From contig NC_009464.1 of assembly GCF_000063445.1 (NCBI RefSeq), positions 2,914,001-2,978,000 on the forward strand: a DNA stretch of 64,000 bases, given 5' to 3'. Both the position numbers and the translations under genes were made by a program. Of this stretch, positions 36,909 through 45,267 are shown in pieces (positions within the stretch are counted from its first letter, which is position 1; each line of letters opens with the position of its first letter). The notes below the pieces were generated by a model. It worked only from the letters and a program-made list of their open reading frames with translations. It ran no database searches and was not told where the DNA came from. Source of the DNA: Methanocella arvoryzae MRE50 (GTDB lineage: Archaea > Halobacteriota > Methanocellia > Methanocellales > Methanocellaceae).

Positions 36909-38024
36909 CTATACTCTATAGACTACTATCGGCACTATCATGTCCTCCGGGAGCAATGTGCCATGATTTCCGCCTGATCTGATGTCGTGCACGCCGTGGT
37001 CGGCGTAGACAACTACCACTGTCCCGGGGCAGAGCACAGAGTTGATGCAGCCGATGGCGCTATCCGCGTCTATCAAAGCGGCCACTGCCTGTTCGGACTC
37101 CGGGCCGAAAGCGTGGGCTTTCTTGTCCGTGTCCTTGAAGTGGACGAATATCATGTTGGTGCCGGACAGGTACTGGCGGATTGCCTCTGCCGTAATCTCG
37201 TCGGTTTCACGGGAGTTATGGTTGGTGTCGGGCCGGTAAACAATGTCGTCCCCCAGGAAAACCGGAGAGCTGACTCCGTCTATCCAGACAGCAGACTTAC
37301 CCTGTGCCTGGAGGCGATCGAGGATCGTGTCTGCGTCAGGTATGCCGATTCTAAAGTCCCCTTTCGTGAGGTTGGACGGCTTACCGGTGACCAGGGCTCT
37401 GCTGTTCACCCGTGAGATCGACGGGTATACGCAGGTCGCCTCAATCGGATCTCCCAGCGCCGTAATGTTGTTTATCGTGCCGTTTGCTTTCGCTTTCTGG
37501 TATCTCTCGTAGCCCAACGCATCGACATAGTATAGTATGATCTGGCTGGCACTGCCGTTGATCAGCCCTTCGCTGCCTTCTCCTGTCAGCGAATACATGA
37601 TCGAGGCCGGTATCTCCAGCGACGAGTGTGCAGGCTTATGTGAAGTAGTCACATTGATTCTGCTTGCCGCATACGTTTCCCTGCCATCGTAGATCCTGCC
37701 GTCAGGCAGCACCAGGAAGGGCATGTCGTAATCGTACGCATAGGCTTCCTGTCTCCAGTCATACTGGCGTTCGTCGATCGTTACGGCAGTCACCGGGTAC
37801 AGCCCGTAATAGTACAGGAAGATTTCCAGAGGTATGCCGTTTACCTCGTCGATCGTCTCGTTACAATTCTTCAGGCTGGCGTATACCGACTGGTTGATCG
37901 CCATCGAGGGGTCACCCTGCAGGGTCATGGACCAGTCTTTGGCGCTGGCTGTACAGCCTGAAACTGCAGCTACGATAAAAATTGACATGACGGCAAACGC
38001 CGTCACTGCCATTCCATTTTTCAT
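36909..38024 (-). CDS. Lipoprotein with alkaline-phosphatase-superfamily domain
   Basis: A 371-residue exported protein. The lipobox AAVSGC (Cys24) is followed by an N-terminal beta-rich domain (35-150) like that of the neighbouring exported proteins. A C-terminal domain shows alkaline-phosphatase/phosphodiesterase features: ILYYVDALGYERY, IFVHFKDTDKKAHAFGPES and VVYADHGVHDIRSGGNHGT, with Asp/His pairs for two metals. The likely nucleophile is in the segment YPSISRVNSRALVTGK but is not certain. It starts 1 bp from the stop of the CxxCH protein gene, so it is cotranscribed with it. Substrate unknown. Confidence 0.68.
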   Translation of the reverse strand: MKNGMAVTAFAVMSIFIVAAVSGCTASAKDWSMTLQGDPSMAINQSVYASLKNCNETIDEVNGIPLEIFLYYYGLYPVTAVTIDERQYDWRQEAYAYDYDMPFLVLPDGRIYDGRETYAASRINVTTSHKPAHSSLEIPASIMYSLTGEGSEGLINGSASQIILYYVDALGYERYQKAKANGTINNITALGDPIEATCVYPSISRVNSRALVTGKPSNLTKGDFRIGIPDADTILDRLQAQGKSAVWIDGVSSPVFLGDDIVYRPDTNHNSRETDEITAEAIRQYLSGTNMIFVHFKDTDKKAHAFGPESEQAVAALIDADSAIGCINSVLCPGTVVVVYADHGVHDIRSGGNHGTLLPEDMIVPIVVYRV

Positions 38025-38888
38025 CTATGCCACCACGATGGTCTCCACATCAGGCCAGTTCTGTCTGTTCTTGATCTGCGAAGCGAGCTTAATCTTGCCA
38101 CCGTCCCTTGTCAGGAAGTGGGTGCCCTTGAGAACCTGGTCTCTGCTTATCTCTTCGCCATCTATAGTGACCGTAGTGAAGTCCGTGTACCCTTCTTTCA
38201 GCAGGAGGCTCTTCAGGCTGATACCGGTGACTACATATCCAGTCTCGTACTGATAGTTAGTATCCTGATACGTGTAGCCGATTGTTTTCTTGCTCACCGG
38301 CATGGTCTCTACGCCATTGTCGAGCATCTGCCCGAACGTGATCTTCTTATCGTTCAGCTTCACGGAGTCTCCCCCGTCGCCAACTACGACTATTGTTTTA
38401 ATATTTTTAAGCCACGCTGCAATGGGCATGTTACTGCTCAGGACGCGGACAGAGTACTCCATCGGCACAAATACTGTGTCTTCGGTGATCTCCGACCTGT
38501 TTAGTATCAGCACGAAATCGTCTGCATACATCACCAGGTAGTCGAATTCCGTCACGCTGTGGGCCTTGAGGAAATCCATGACCGGCGTGCCCGTGGATGG
38601 TATTCCTTCTCCGTCCTGGGCTACCAGCGTCTTGACTTCTCTCTGCTTCAGTTTGAAGATGTCGGCCACTGGCACGAACTCATCAGCATGTGTATCGCCG
38701 GTGAGCATAATCGTGCCATTGACGTTGACATCCGGAGCCACGACGCTGCCATGTCCTTCATGGCAGTCGCCGCAGTCCGACTCAGGCTGTTGCATAGCCG
38801 TGGTGACCGCGTAAGTCCCGATGGCCGCAACCAGCAGGCCTACTACCAGGCCTGCTATGAGAAATTTATAAACCTTCTCCATCGGCAT
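38025..38888 (-). CDS. Membrane-anchored CxxCH protein with SUOX-like domain(s)
   Basis: A 287-residue exported protein. Residues 6-32 are a single membrane anchor, then C39-GD-C42-H43 (SDCGDCHEGHG), the motif of covalently bound haem c. The remainder seems to consist of two repeats of a beta-rich fold (FDYLVMYADDFVLILNRSEI and TDFTTVTIDGEEISRDQVL mark equivalent places). This resembles the molybdopterin-binding (SUOX) domain of the upstream neighbour without the cofactor cysteine. It lies 4 bp after 38893-39789 and 0 bp before the phosphatase-like gene. Start ATG 38888 or 38882. Confidence 0.65.
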   Translation of the reverse strand: MPMEKVYKFLIAGLVVGLLVAAIGTYAVTTAMQQPESDCGDCHEGHGSVVAPDVNVNGTIMLTGDTHADEFVPVADIFKLKQREVKTLVAQDGEGIPSTGTPVMDFLKAHSVTEFDYLVMYADDFVLILNRSEITEDTVFVPMEYSVRVLSSNMPIAAWLKNIKTIVVVGDGGDSVKLNDKKITFGQMLDNGVETMPVSKKTIGYTYQDTNYQYETGYVVTGISLKSLLLKEGYTDFTTVTIDGEEISRDQVLKGTHFLTRDGGKIKLASQIKNRQNWPDVETIVVA

Positions 38889-38892
38889 TCAC

Positions 38893-39789
38893 TCACACGA
38901 TCTTAATCGTAACAAGGTCGCTGACTCTGGTGCCGGAAGGCTGGTCCGCCACGTAGTTCTTCAGGCTGCCATCTTCACCGATCGTGATCAGCGCGTTCGG
39001 GTCTGCCCGGATGTCTGCTAAGCTGATGCTCTTGTTGTAGCCGTCCTTTCCGGTGAAGACTGCCTCGAGGGCGCCGCTCTGGATGGCTGCGCTGTCCAGC
39101 AGGGCATTCAGCGACGGGCCGGAAATGGCTACAGTTTCATTGCTCTTCTTGTCCACGTAGGACGAGCTGACCTGCGGCAGGGCCCTGAGGTCGTCCAGCG
39201 AGAGGTACAGCTTGTTGTCCGTCAGGCCGGTAACTGAGAGTGCCGGCTCTGCTGCCGAACCCTTGATGATCTCGATCTTGGCGGGCATCTTCATCCACAT
39301 GTTGTTGGTCTCGTTGGGGACGACGATGATGATGGAGTTCTTGTCATTGATGTTGGGCTTCATGACCGTACCGTTCTTCTTGAACGCTACGATCGACTTC
39401 TCCAGCTGCTCGGAGGTGTAGACCAGGTTATACCCGTCTGACGCGGCGATCTTGTAGGAAATCTCGCCTTCAGGCAGGCCTGCCTTAGCTACGATGGACG
39501 GCAGCGGCACGCCGATGTAGTCGCCGATCGATTCGGTGCCTACCGAGTTAACCGTGTATATGCCGAGAAGCTCTTTGAATTCCATCGCTTTCATGTCTTC
39601 ATAGGTTACGGTGACCGGAGAGGTCGTGCCTCCGGTGATCTCAATGCTGAAGTCCATCGTGTCGGGCAGCCCGGATTTCAGGCCGCCTGCATTGTCCGCG
39701 GTGCCGGACGAGGTGCAGCCAGACAGGGCTGCGGCTGCAACTAGTACTAATACAACCGTTACAATCGTCGATACTCTATAACTTATCAT
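38893..39789 (-). CDS. Lipoprotein with SUOX-like (oxidoreductase molybdopterin-binding-type) domains
   Basis: A 298-residue exported lipoprotein. Lipobox AALSGC (Cys25), then two domains. The first resembles the sulfite-oxidase-type pterin-binding fold: VTYEDMKAMEFKEL, YIGVPLPSIVAKAG, AASDGYNLVYTSEQL. The second repeats the pattern (LSLDDLRALPQVSS, ISGPSLNALLDSA, TGKDGYNKSISLADI). The molybdenum-ligating Cys of true enzymes is not seen, so it is more likely a binding protein than a catalyst. First gene of a three-gene operon encoding exported proteins, downstream of the ECF transporter genes on the same strand. Confidence 0.68.
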   Translation of the reverse strand: MISYRVSTIVTVVLVLVAAAALSGCTSSGTADNAGGLKSGLPDTMDFSIEITGGTTSPVTVTYEDMKAMEFKELLGIYTVNSVGTESIGDYIGVPLPSIVAKAGLPEGEISYKIAASDGYNLVYTSEQLEKSIVAFKKNGTVMKPNINDKNSIIIVVPNETNNMWMKMPAKIEIIKGSAAEPALSVTGLTDNKLYLSLDDLRALPQVSSSYVDKKSNETVAISGPSLNALLDSAAIQSGALEAVFTGKDGYNKSISLADIRADPNALITIGEDGSLKNYVADQPSGTRVSDLVTIKIV

Positions 39790-39909
39790 AAGTAAACACC
39801 CTCAAACCGTTCTGATTTAAGTGCCTAATCAGTATTACAATAAGTGATAATTAAAGGTATTGTAACTATTATACGTAACATGTAAATTACAAGTGGTTGA
39901 CTAACCTGA

Positions 39910-40722
39910 CTAATTGTTGTATATATCGATATCGGGTAACGGCAAGAAACCAGTAAACCGGTTGATCAACAGAAGTAGAAAAACGCCGACGCTGAGCAGT
40001 ATGATCGCTAAATCTACAGCTCTGAAGTGGCTTGTCCGGATAAACGTGCGATGAGGCCTGCACCCGAAGGCCCGGCCTTCCATGGAGATCGCAAGCACAT
40101 CCACTTTCCCCAGCGCCGAAACGATGAGCGGCTGCAGCGTATACTTTGCCGATCTGAAGACGGCTCCCAGCCCTCCGCCTTCTATGTCCAGCCCTCTGGT
40201 CAGCTGAGCCTGGCGTACAGTGCCTGCCTCCGACTCGAACACCGGGATAAACCTGAGAGCCGTCACCAGCATGAACCCGAACCGGTAGGGCACTCCCGCC
40301 CGGATCAGCGAATAGGCCAGCTCTCCCGGGTCCGTGGTCAGGACAAAGATGGCGCTGGCAAAGATAATGCTGGCGAACCGCAGGGCCACCACCAGCCCGA
40401 TGGTAATGCCCATCTCTGTCACATCTATGTTGATTAGACAGAGCGGCACCGAAAAGTAAACTGTTCCACCGGGGTTGAACAGCACCTGGATGATGAATAA
40501 CAATGCTATGAATGACAGCATGAACTTCGAGATCAGCACGGAGAATGGGGCAGCCGAGCGGGTCATGGCGGCAATTATCATTAGCAGTAGAAGGCTCGCA
40601 AACTGCATGGCTATGCTGTCGAACATAAATGTGGCAAAGCTGAACACAGCCAGCACCGCCAGCTTGGTCAGGGGGTTAAGCCTGTGGATGATCGACTTGC
40701 CAGCAACGTACCTGATCTTCAC
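39910..40722 (-). CDS. ecfT: Energy-coupling factor transporter transmembrane protein EcfT
   Basis: A 270-residue membrane protein of the CbiQ/EcfT family. Five or so membrane segments precede a cytoplasmic helical part carrying the coupling motifs (QLTRGLDIEG and ISMEGRAFGCRP, the second matching the usual EARGFG form). It contacts the ATPases and the S component. GTG start overlapping the stop of the ATPase gene (GTGA). The ATPase and S genes are immediately upstream. Confidence 0.85.
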   Translation of the reverse strand: MKIRYVAGKSIIHRLNPLTKLAVLAVFSFATFMFDSIAMQFASLLLLMIIAAMTRSAAPFSVLISKFMLSFIALLFIIQVLFNPGGTVYFSVPLCLINIDVTEMGITIGLVVALRFASIIFASAIFVLTTDPGELAYSLIRAGVPYRFGFMLVTALRFIPVFESEAGTVRQAQLTRGLDIEGGGLGAVFRSAKYTLQPLIVSALGKVDVLAISMEGRAFGCRPHRTFIRTSHFRAVDLAIILLSVGVFLLLLINRFTGFLPLPDIDIYNN

Positions 40723-42239
40723 GCGAAGCCTCCCGGGAGGTAGTCTGTGAAACCCAGTTTCGAAAGCGCCCTGAAAGCCTCACCAGGGCGGTCATTCACG
40801 ATGATCTGCCCCTCGTTGAAAAACACTATCCGATCGCAGCACTGGTATGCAACGTCTGCGTCATGGGTGACGAAGATGACTGTCTTACCCTCGGCGCTGA
40901 GCTCGCGCAGGTCCTTCGTCATCCGGGCTGCGTTAACCAGATCCTGGCCAACCAGCGGCTCGTCCAGGATCAGCACCTGCGGATCATAGGGCAGCACCGA
41001 AGACAGGTTCAGCCGTCGCTTCTCGCCAAAACTCAGCTTCAGCGGATGTCTGTCCGAGTAGCGGGAGAGATCGTATCTGTCGAGAACTGCATTTACCGCG
41101 ATGCGCTCTTTTTCTGCCGGGTAGCCGAAATTCCTGCAGGCAAAGCCTGCTTCAGCCCTCACCGTGCGCTCGAAGATCTGGTGATTCGGGTTCTGGAACA
41201 CGAAGCCTGCATAACGGGAAATCTCGGTCACCTTCAGCCGTCTCGTATCCCTGCCCATCACCTTGACAGTGCCCTTTCCCGGCTTGTTGATGCCGGTGAT
41301 ATGCCCGAGAAAAGTCGTCTTGCCAGAGCCGTTTCGGCCCATGATGCCTACGATCTCCCCGCGGCGGGCGGCGAAATCGACGCCCCGGAGCACTTCACGG
41401 CCATCGTACCCGAAATGTAAGCCTTCGACCCGGATTGTCTCCTCCTGCCTGTCAGTGGCGTCGACACGTTTACCAGAAGCCTGCGCCGGCGTACCAGCCC
41501 TGATGCGATCGATGTACCTGCGGGCAGTGGCCTCCGGTTCGCCGTCAAAGATCACCTTCCCCCGCTCCATGACGATCATTCGATCAGCGAGGCCTGCCAC
41601 CCGGTCCAGCTTATGCTCGATCACAAGGATGGTCATGTTCTCCCGCTCTTTCAGCCTCCGTATAGCGTGAAAAATGTCTGTGGTCGCCTCCGGATCGAGG
41701 CTGGAAGTAGGCTCGTCGAGGATGAGGACGCCCGGGCTCATGGCCAGCATTGAAGCAATGGCTACCCTTTGCTTTTCCCCTCCGGATAGCTCGAATATGC
41801 AATTGTTCCTCAGGTGAGACGCTTCTGCCATGGCCAGCGATGTCTCCGTCCTGCGCCTGACCTCCTCCGGAGGCAGTCCGAGGTTCTCCGGGCCAAACGC
41901 CACTTCGTCTTCAACTGTCAGGGTGCATAGCTGGGCTTCCGGATCCTGCTGCACGAGGCCGACCATAGTCGCCATCTCTGCCAGGGGCACATCTCTGGTA
42001 TTTTTCCCGCATACCTCTGCCAGGCCTTCCATTCGGCCATCTATCACGTGGGGTATAAAACCGCCGATGGCCAGGGCGAGAGTTGACTTACCGCAGCCGG
42101 AGGGGCCGGTAATGACGACGACTTCACCATGTCTTATGTCGAGGCTGACATCGTCGATCACCGGGCTGTCCGATTCGGGGAACCAGAACTTCAGATTTTT
42201 AAGCCTGATCACTGAAGCCTGCTGAGGTAAGTCTGCCAT
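40719..42239 (-). CDS. Energy-coupling factor ABC ATPase, two domains fused (EcfA-EcfA')
   Basis: A 506-residue protein holding both ATPases of an ECF transporter. Domain 1: Walker A GPSGCGKST, signature LSGGEKQRV, Walker B VLILDEPTSSLDP. Domain 2: GRNGSGKTT, a modified signature LSFGEKRRL, and VLILDEPLVGQD. The second signature has Phe in place of the second conserved residue, common in EcfA'. The start is taken at ATG 42239, 5 bp after the S-component stop; the frame extends to 42281 into the previous gene. Powers uptake through EcfT and the S subunit. Confidence 0.88.
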   Translation of the reverse strand: MADLPQQASVIRLKNLKFWFPESDSPVIDDVSLDIRHGEVVVITGPSGCGKSTLALAIGGFIPHVIDGRMEGLAEVCGKNTRDVPLAEMATMVGLVQQDPEAQLCTLTVEDEVAFGPENLGLPPEEVRRRTETSLAMAEASHLRNNCIFELSGGEKQRVAIASMLAMSPGVLILDEPTSSLDPEATTDIFHAIRRLKERENMTILVIEHKLDRVAGLADRMIVMERGKVIFDGEPEATARRYIDRIRAGTPAQASGKRVDATDRQEETIRVEGLHFGYDGREVLRGVDFAARRGEIVGIMGRNGSGKTTFLGHITGINKPGKGTVKVMGRDTRRLKVTEISRYAGFVFQNPNHQIFERTVRAEAGFACRNFGYPAEKERIAVNAVLDRYDLSRYSDRHPLKLSFGEKRRLNLSSVLPYDPQVLILDEPLVGQDLVNAARMTKDLRELSAEGKTVIFVTHDADVAYQCCDRIVFFNEGQIIVNDRPGEAFRALSKLGFTDYLPGGFA

Positions 42240-42244
42240 AAGGC

Positions 42245-43285
42245 TCAGTACACCCTGATCGCTTTGACCTTGTCTACCCACATGCCACCGGCATAGCCTT
42301 TCGCCACCAGCCAGATCCTCTCGGGGTCCGACTGCACGGTCAGGATCAGGCTATCATTATTGGCGACGTCCGACAGGTTGAAGGTCTGGTAGTAGCCGTC
42401 AGAGCCCACTATATCTATTTTAGTCGCAGTATCCTTGACCCGGGCATCCTCAAGCAGGTAGCTGACTGGCAGGCCTGTGTAGTCCTGTGCCGGGAAATGC
42501 TTGTACTGGCCGTCGAGCTTGGCATTGATGGTGATGTAGTGGCTTACCAGCGAGGGCACGTGGTAGTCTTTGTCATAGGCTATGCTGCCAGTCACCATCA
42601 CCGTCATCGGGTCATCCCTCATCTGCACCAGCGCGAAGTAGTAGATTGCCGAGAAGGCGATGAGCAGCAGGCAGATCAGGGCAAAAGCCTTGGGCAGGCT
42701 GAACGTCCAGGCTTTTTTCTCCTTCTTTTCCTCCGCTCGCCTGATAATGCCGGCATCCCTGAGGTTATCCATGATACCCCCGGTGAAGAACCCGGCGAAG
42801 ACCACGCCCGAGATGATCGAAAGCAGGCTGACTGCCCCGAACAGGAAGATATTGTCATACGCCTGGTAAGCGATCTGGAACGTGAGCACGTTAGCGAACG
42901 ATCCCAGGCCGCCAGCAATCATGTACGCCAGCCCTTTGTACTTGCGGAAAGGCCAGTAGCCCAGCTCGGTGAAGATGCCTTCCACGAGTGACAGGATTAT
43001 GACAAATACACCCAGCCTGCTGCCGCTGATGAACTCCACGAAGCCCTTGATGAGCCCTCCCATCGCTCCGGCGCCCTTTTTACCCGTTATGGCGATGATC
43101 AGCACCATCCACAGGATGTGCAGGCCTCCGACAATCTGGCCTGCGCCATAAGGTACTCCCATGATGTGGTTGACCAGGTTGCCCAGGTAGCCGACATAGG
43201 TAGACATGACTCCGCCGAGGGCCGCCAGCACGGCGATCACCAGCAGATCACGGGTAGAATAATAATACCTGTTCTTCTTTTCCAT
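42245..43285 (-). CDS. ECF S component (YkoE-like) with C-terminal SUOX-like exported domain
   Basis: About 346 residues. Residues 1-195 are a six-helix substrate-specific membrane subunit resembling the YkoE class (STRDLLVIAVLAALGGVMSTYVG, GGLIKGFVEFISGSRLGV, FFTGGIMDNLRDAGI). A Lys/Glu-rich link and one more membrane helix follow. Then comes an exported tail (about 235-346) with a GSDGYYQTFNLSDV segment like those of the downstream lipoproteins. This tail is unusual for an S subunit. The start is set at ATG 43285; upstream frame to 43378 contains the promoter (TATA-like CCTTTATATTAAG, about 43349-43362). Confidence 0.75.
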   Translation of the reverse strand: MEKKNRYYYSTRDLLVIAVLAALGGVMSTYVGYLGNLVNHIMGVPYGAGQIVGGLHILWMVLIIAITGKKGAGAMGGLIKGFVEFISGSRLGVFVIILSLVEGIFTELGYWPFRKYKGLAYMIAGGLGSFANVLTFQIAYQAYDNIFLFGAVSLLSIISGVVFAGFFTGGIMDNLRDAGIIRRAEEKKEKKAWTFSLPKAFALICLLLIAFSAIYYFALVQMRDDPMTVMVTGSIAYDKDYHVPSLVSHYITINAKLDGQYKHFPAQDYTGLPVSYLLEDARVKDTATKIDIVGSDGYYQTFNLSDVANNDSLILTVQSDPERIWLVAKGYAGGMWVDKVKAIRVY

Positions 43286-43376
43286 CGGTATCACGCAATC
43301 GATTATAGTTAACAATATCTTTTTATGCAAATACCTATACCAATAACGCTTAATATAAAGGTTTTGAGGGGCTGAC

Positions 43377-44150
43377 ATGATTGCAGAGCAGTGGGTGCTG
43401 GCCGCAGGGGCGGCAATATTCGTAGCAACAATAATCGCTATCCGATTTCACCTCGATCGGCTCGTTCCCTGGATCGCTTCATCCGGCTGCGCTGCAATCC
43501 TCCTCGCCCTTCTCTTCCGACTTATTGCTACGGGACGAGTTCCCTGGGCATCGCTATCCGAGTCGGCTGCACTGCTGGCGCTAATTGTCAGCGTGGCGGC
43601 TGTAATATCCATACTAAAGGATATGCCCCGGCCAATGAGCTATTTCCTCGTTATTGTGGCCGCTACGCTCGCCGCATTCTCCGCGGCGTCGTGGGAAGCT
43701 CCCGGTACTCTGCCGGTCTCATTGCAAAGCGAGTGGCTGCTTGTCCACGTTCCTATCGCCATTGTTTCCTACGGATTGTTCGCATGCTCAGCTGCAGCAT
43801 CAGCCGCATACCTTTACTACATGGTGAAACGCCCCTCCGAGTCTGCCAAAACCGCCCGGCTTGACAGGCTTTCGATAACCTGTATTACCGTCGGACTGCT
43901 CTTGCTGGTAATAGCCATAATCATGGGCTCGTTATGGGCAAAAGCCGCGTGGGGATCGTACTGGTCATGGGATCCCAAAGAAACCTGGTCGCTGATCACG
44001 GCCATTGTCTACGGGGCCTACCTCGTGCTAAGACGGGCCGGCATGAAGGGCGAAGAGGCCGCATACGTTTCCCTCATCGGTTTCGGGTGTGTCATCTTCA
44101 CCTACCTCGGCGTCTCGTACATTATCCCCGGACTCCATAGCTATGCATAG
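43377..44150 (+). CDS. ccsA: CcsA/CcmC-type haem-handling protein (cytochrome c assembly)
   Basis: A 257-residue polytopic protein. The haem-binding tryptophan-rich WWD motif WGSYWSWDPKETWSL is at residues 192-206, with axial-type histidines at H124 (VHVPIAIVSYG) and H254 (LHSYA), as in CcsA. Eight or so membrane helices. Such proteins export haem and present it for covalent attachment to CxxCH proteins. No CcsB, CcmE or CcmF is next to it. It is transcribed away from the ECF operon from a shared 90-bp promoter region. Two CxxCH proteins are encoded within 9 kb. Confidence 0.9.
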   Translation: MIAEQWVLAAGAAIFVATIIAIRFHLDRLVPWIASSGCAAILLALLFRLIATGRVPWASLSESAALLALIVSVAAVISILKDMPRPMSYFLVIVAATLAAFSAASWEAPGTLPVSLQSEWLLVHVPIAIVSYGLFACSAAASAAYLYYMVKRPSESAKTARLDRLSITCITVGLLLLVIAIIMGSLWAKAAWGSYWSWDPKETWSLITAIVYGAYLVLRRAGMKGEEAAYVSLIGFGCVIFTYLGVSYIIPGLHSYA

Positions 44151-44191
44151 GGAATAAAAAATATATATGATGGGCGATGCAGTGATTAACG

Positions 44192-44890
44192 ATGCGTCTC
44201 CTCTGTTTTTCAGACATCCACGGCAACGTAGCCGCAGTAAAACGCCTGATCAAAGACGTCAGAGCCCGTCGCGCCCGTTACGACGCCGTAGTCGTCGCAG
44301 GAGACCTGACCAACTTCTCGGTCACCCGCGACCAGCAGGAATCCCAGGAAGCCCTGGATACCATCCTGCAGTTGCTGACTGCCGAGTTCGGCAACGTCAT
44401 GTATGTCCCCGGTAACCGGGACTATCTCGGCCGGGGCAAAAAGCGCCTGTCGTTAACCCACTACAAGGGCATGATGATCGAAGAAGGCAAGAAATACTAC
44501 CTCGGCCCCAGGCTGCCAATCACGACCACGCCGGAGCTGTCGGATAAAAACACGATCCTGATCCAGCACAGCAACGTCGTCTACGAAGGCGGCTTCAAGC
44601 GCAGGTCCGTTGTCTGCAAAGACGCCCTCCTCCACATCGTCGGCCACACCCACACGGGCATCGTCTCCGGCAACTACCTTAACACCGGCTTCCTCTACCG
44701 GGACGACTCCAACGGGGCAGAGCCTATGATGGGCGGGTACTTCGAAGTGGAAATCACCAACAGGGCGGTCACCTACACTTTCTTCCCCCTCGGGCCGATC
44801 AAGCGCAGGGACCTGAAGTGCGCGGGCTTCAAAGGGTCCATGTACTCGCCGCACGGGTATGCGTTCCCGGTTAAACTGGCTGTAAAATAG
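44192..44890 (+). CDS. Calcineurin-like metallophosphoesterase
   Basis: A 232-residue soluble enzyme. Di-metal motifs in order: FSDIHGN (residues 6-12), VVAGDL, VPGNRDY, IQHSN and GHTHTG. A short family of archaeal phosphoesterases shares these. Substrate unknown. The ATG follows a GTGAT weak ribosome site. It is 41 bp after ccsA on the same strand, so cotranscription is likely. Confidence 0.85.
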   Translation: MRLLCFSDIHGNVAAVKRLIKDVRARRARYDAVVVAGDLTNFSVTRDQQESQEALDTILQLLTAEFGNVMYVPGNRDYLGRGKKRLSLTHYKGMMIEEGKKYYLGPRLPITTTPELSDKNTILIQHSNVVYEGGFKRRSVVCKDALLHIVGHTHTGIVSGNYLNTGFLYRDDSNGAEPMMGGYFEVEITNRAVTYTFFPLGPIKRRDLKCAGFKGSMYSPHGYAFPVKLAVK

Positions 44891-45267
44891 ATTGCTCTGG
44901 TGCCTTATGCCATGCTATCTCTGTACTCGTGAACGTACACGAACGCTGCGCTGTGCAAAACCTCACAGATTCCACGGATTGAAACAGAATCCACAGATCA
45001 CGACCGATTGCACAGATGACGCAGAATCTGATGATTCTGATCGATTTCCCAGATAAATAAAAAATTTCCTGATTGACTATCTTGTGATTGCTATCGGTGA
45101 TCTAATATTATAAGAGTATTCCTTCTGTGATATCGAGTAGTAATCTGTGGATTCTGCAGAGGAATCTGTGGAATCAATCATAATCTGTGGCATCTGTGAG
45201 GATTGGCACAGCGCAGCGTTCGTATTGTTGTCTCACTGAAAAAAAGAGGGTGAGGCAGGCTGAAGCC
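44891..45267. other. 377-bp gap filled by a repeat element
   Basis: The region is almost entirely the family III repeat (44939-45236). Outside it, 44891-44938 has no recognisable signal. The ABC permease stop lies 31 bp beyond the repeat. Confidence 0.6.
44939..45223. mobile_element. MITE-like element, family III copy 2
   Basis: Perfect 18-bp terminal inverted repeats ACGAACGCTGCGCTGTGC at 44939-44956 and 45206-45223. Inside, left-half words of the type CACAGATTC and right-half AATCTGTGG make a long imperfect inverted repeat, with the same AT-rich block (CAGATAAATAAAAAAT) and the same 30-bp stretch as the 30.0-kb copy. GTCTCAC (45230-45236) beyond the right end matches the outer right end of copy 1. 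The length is 285 bp and there is no coding capacity. Confidence 0.78.
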
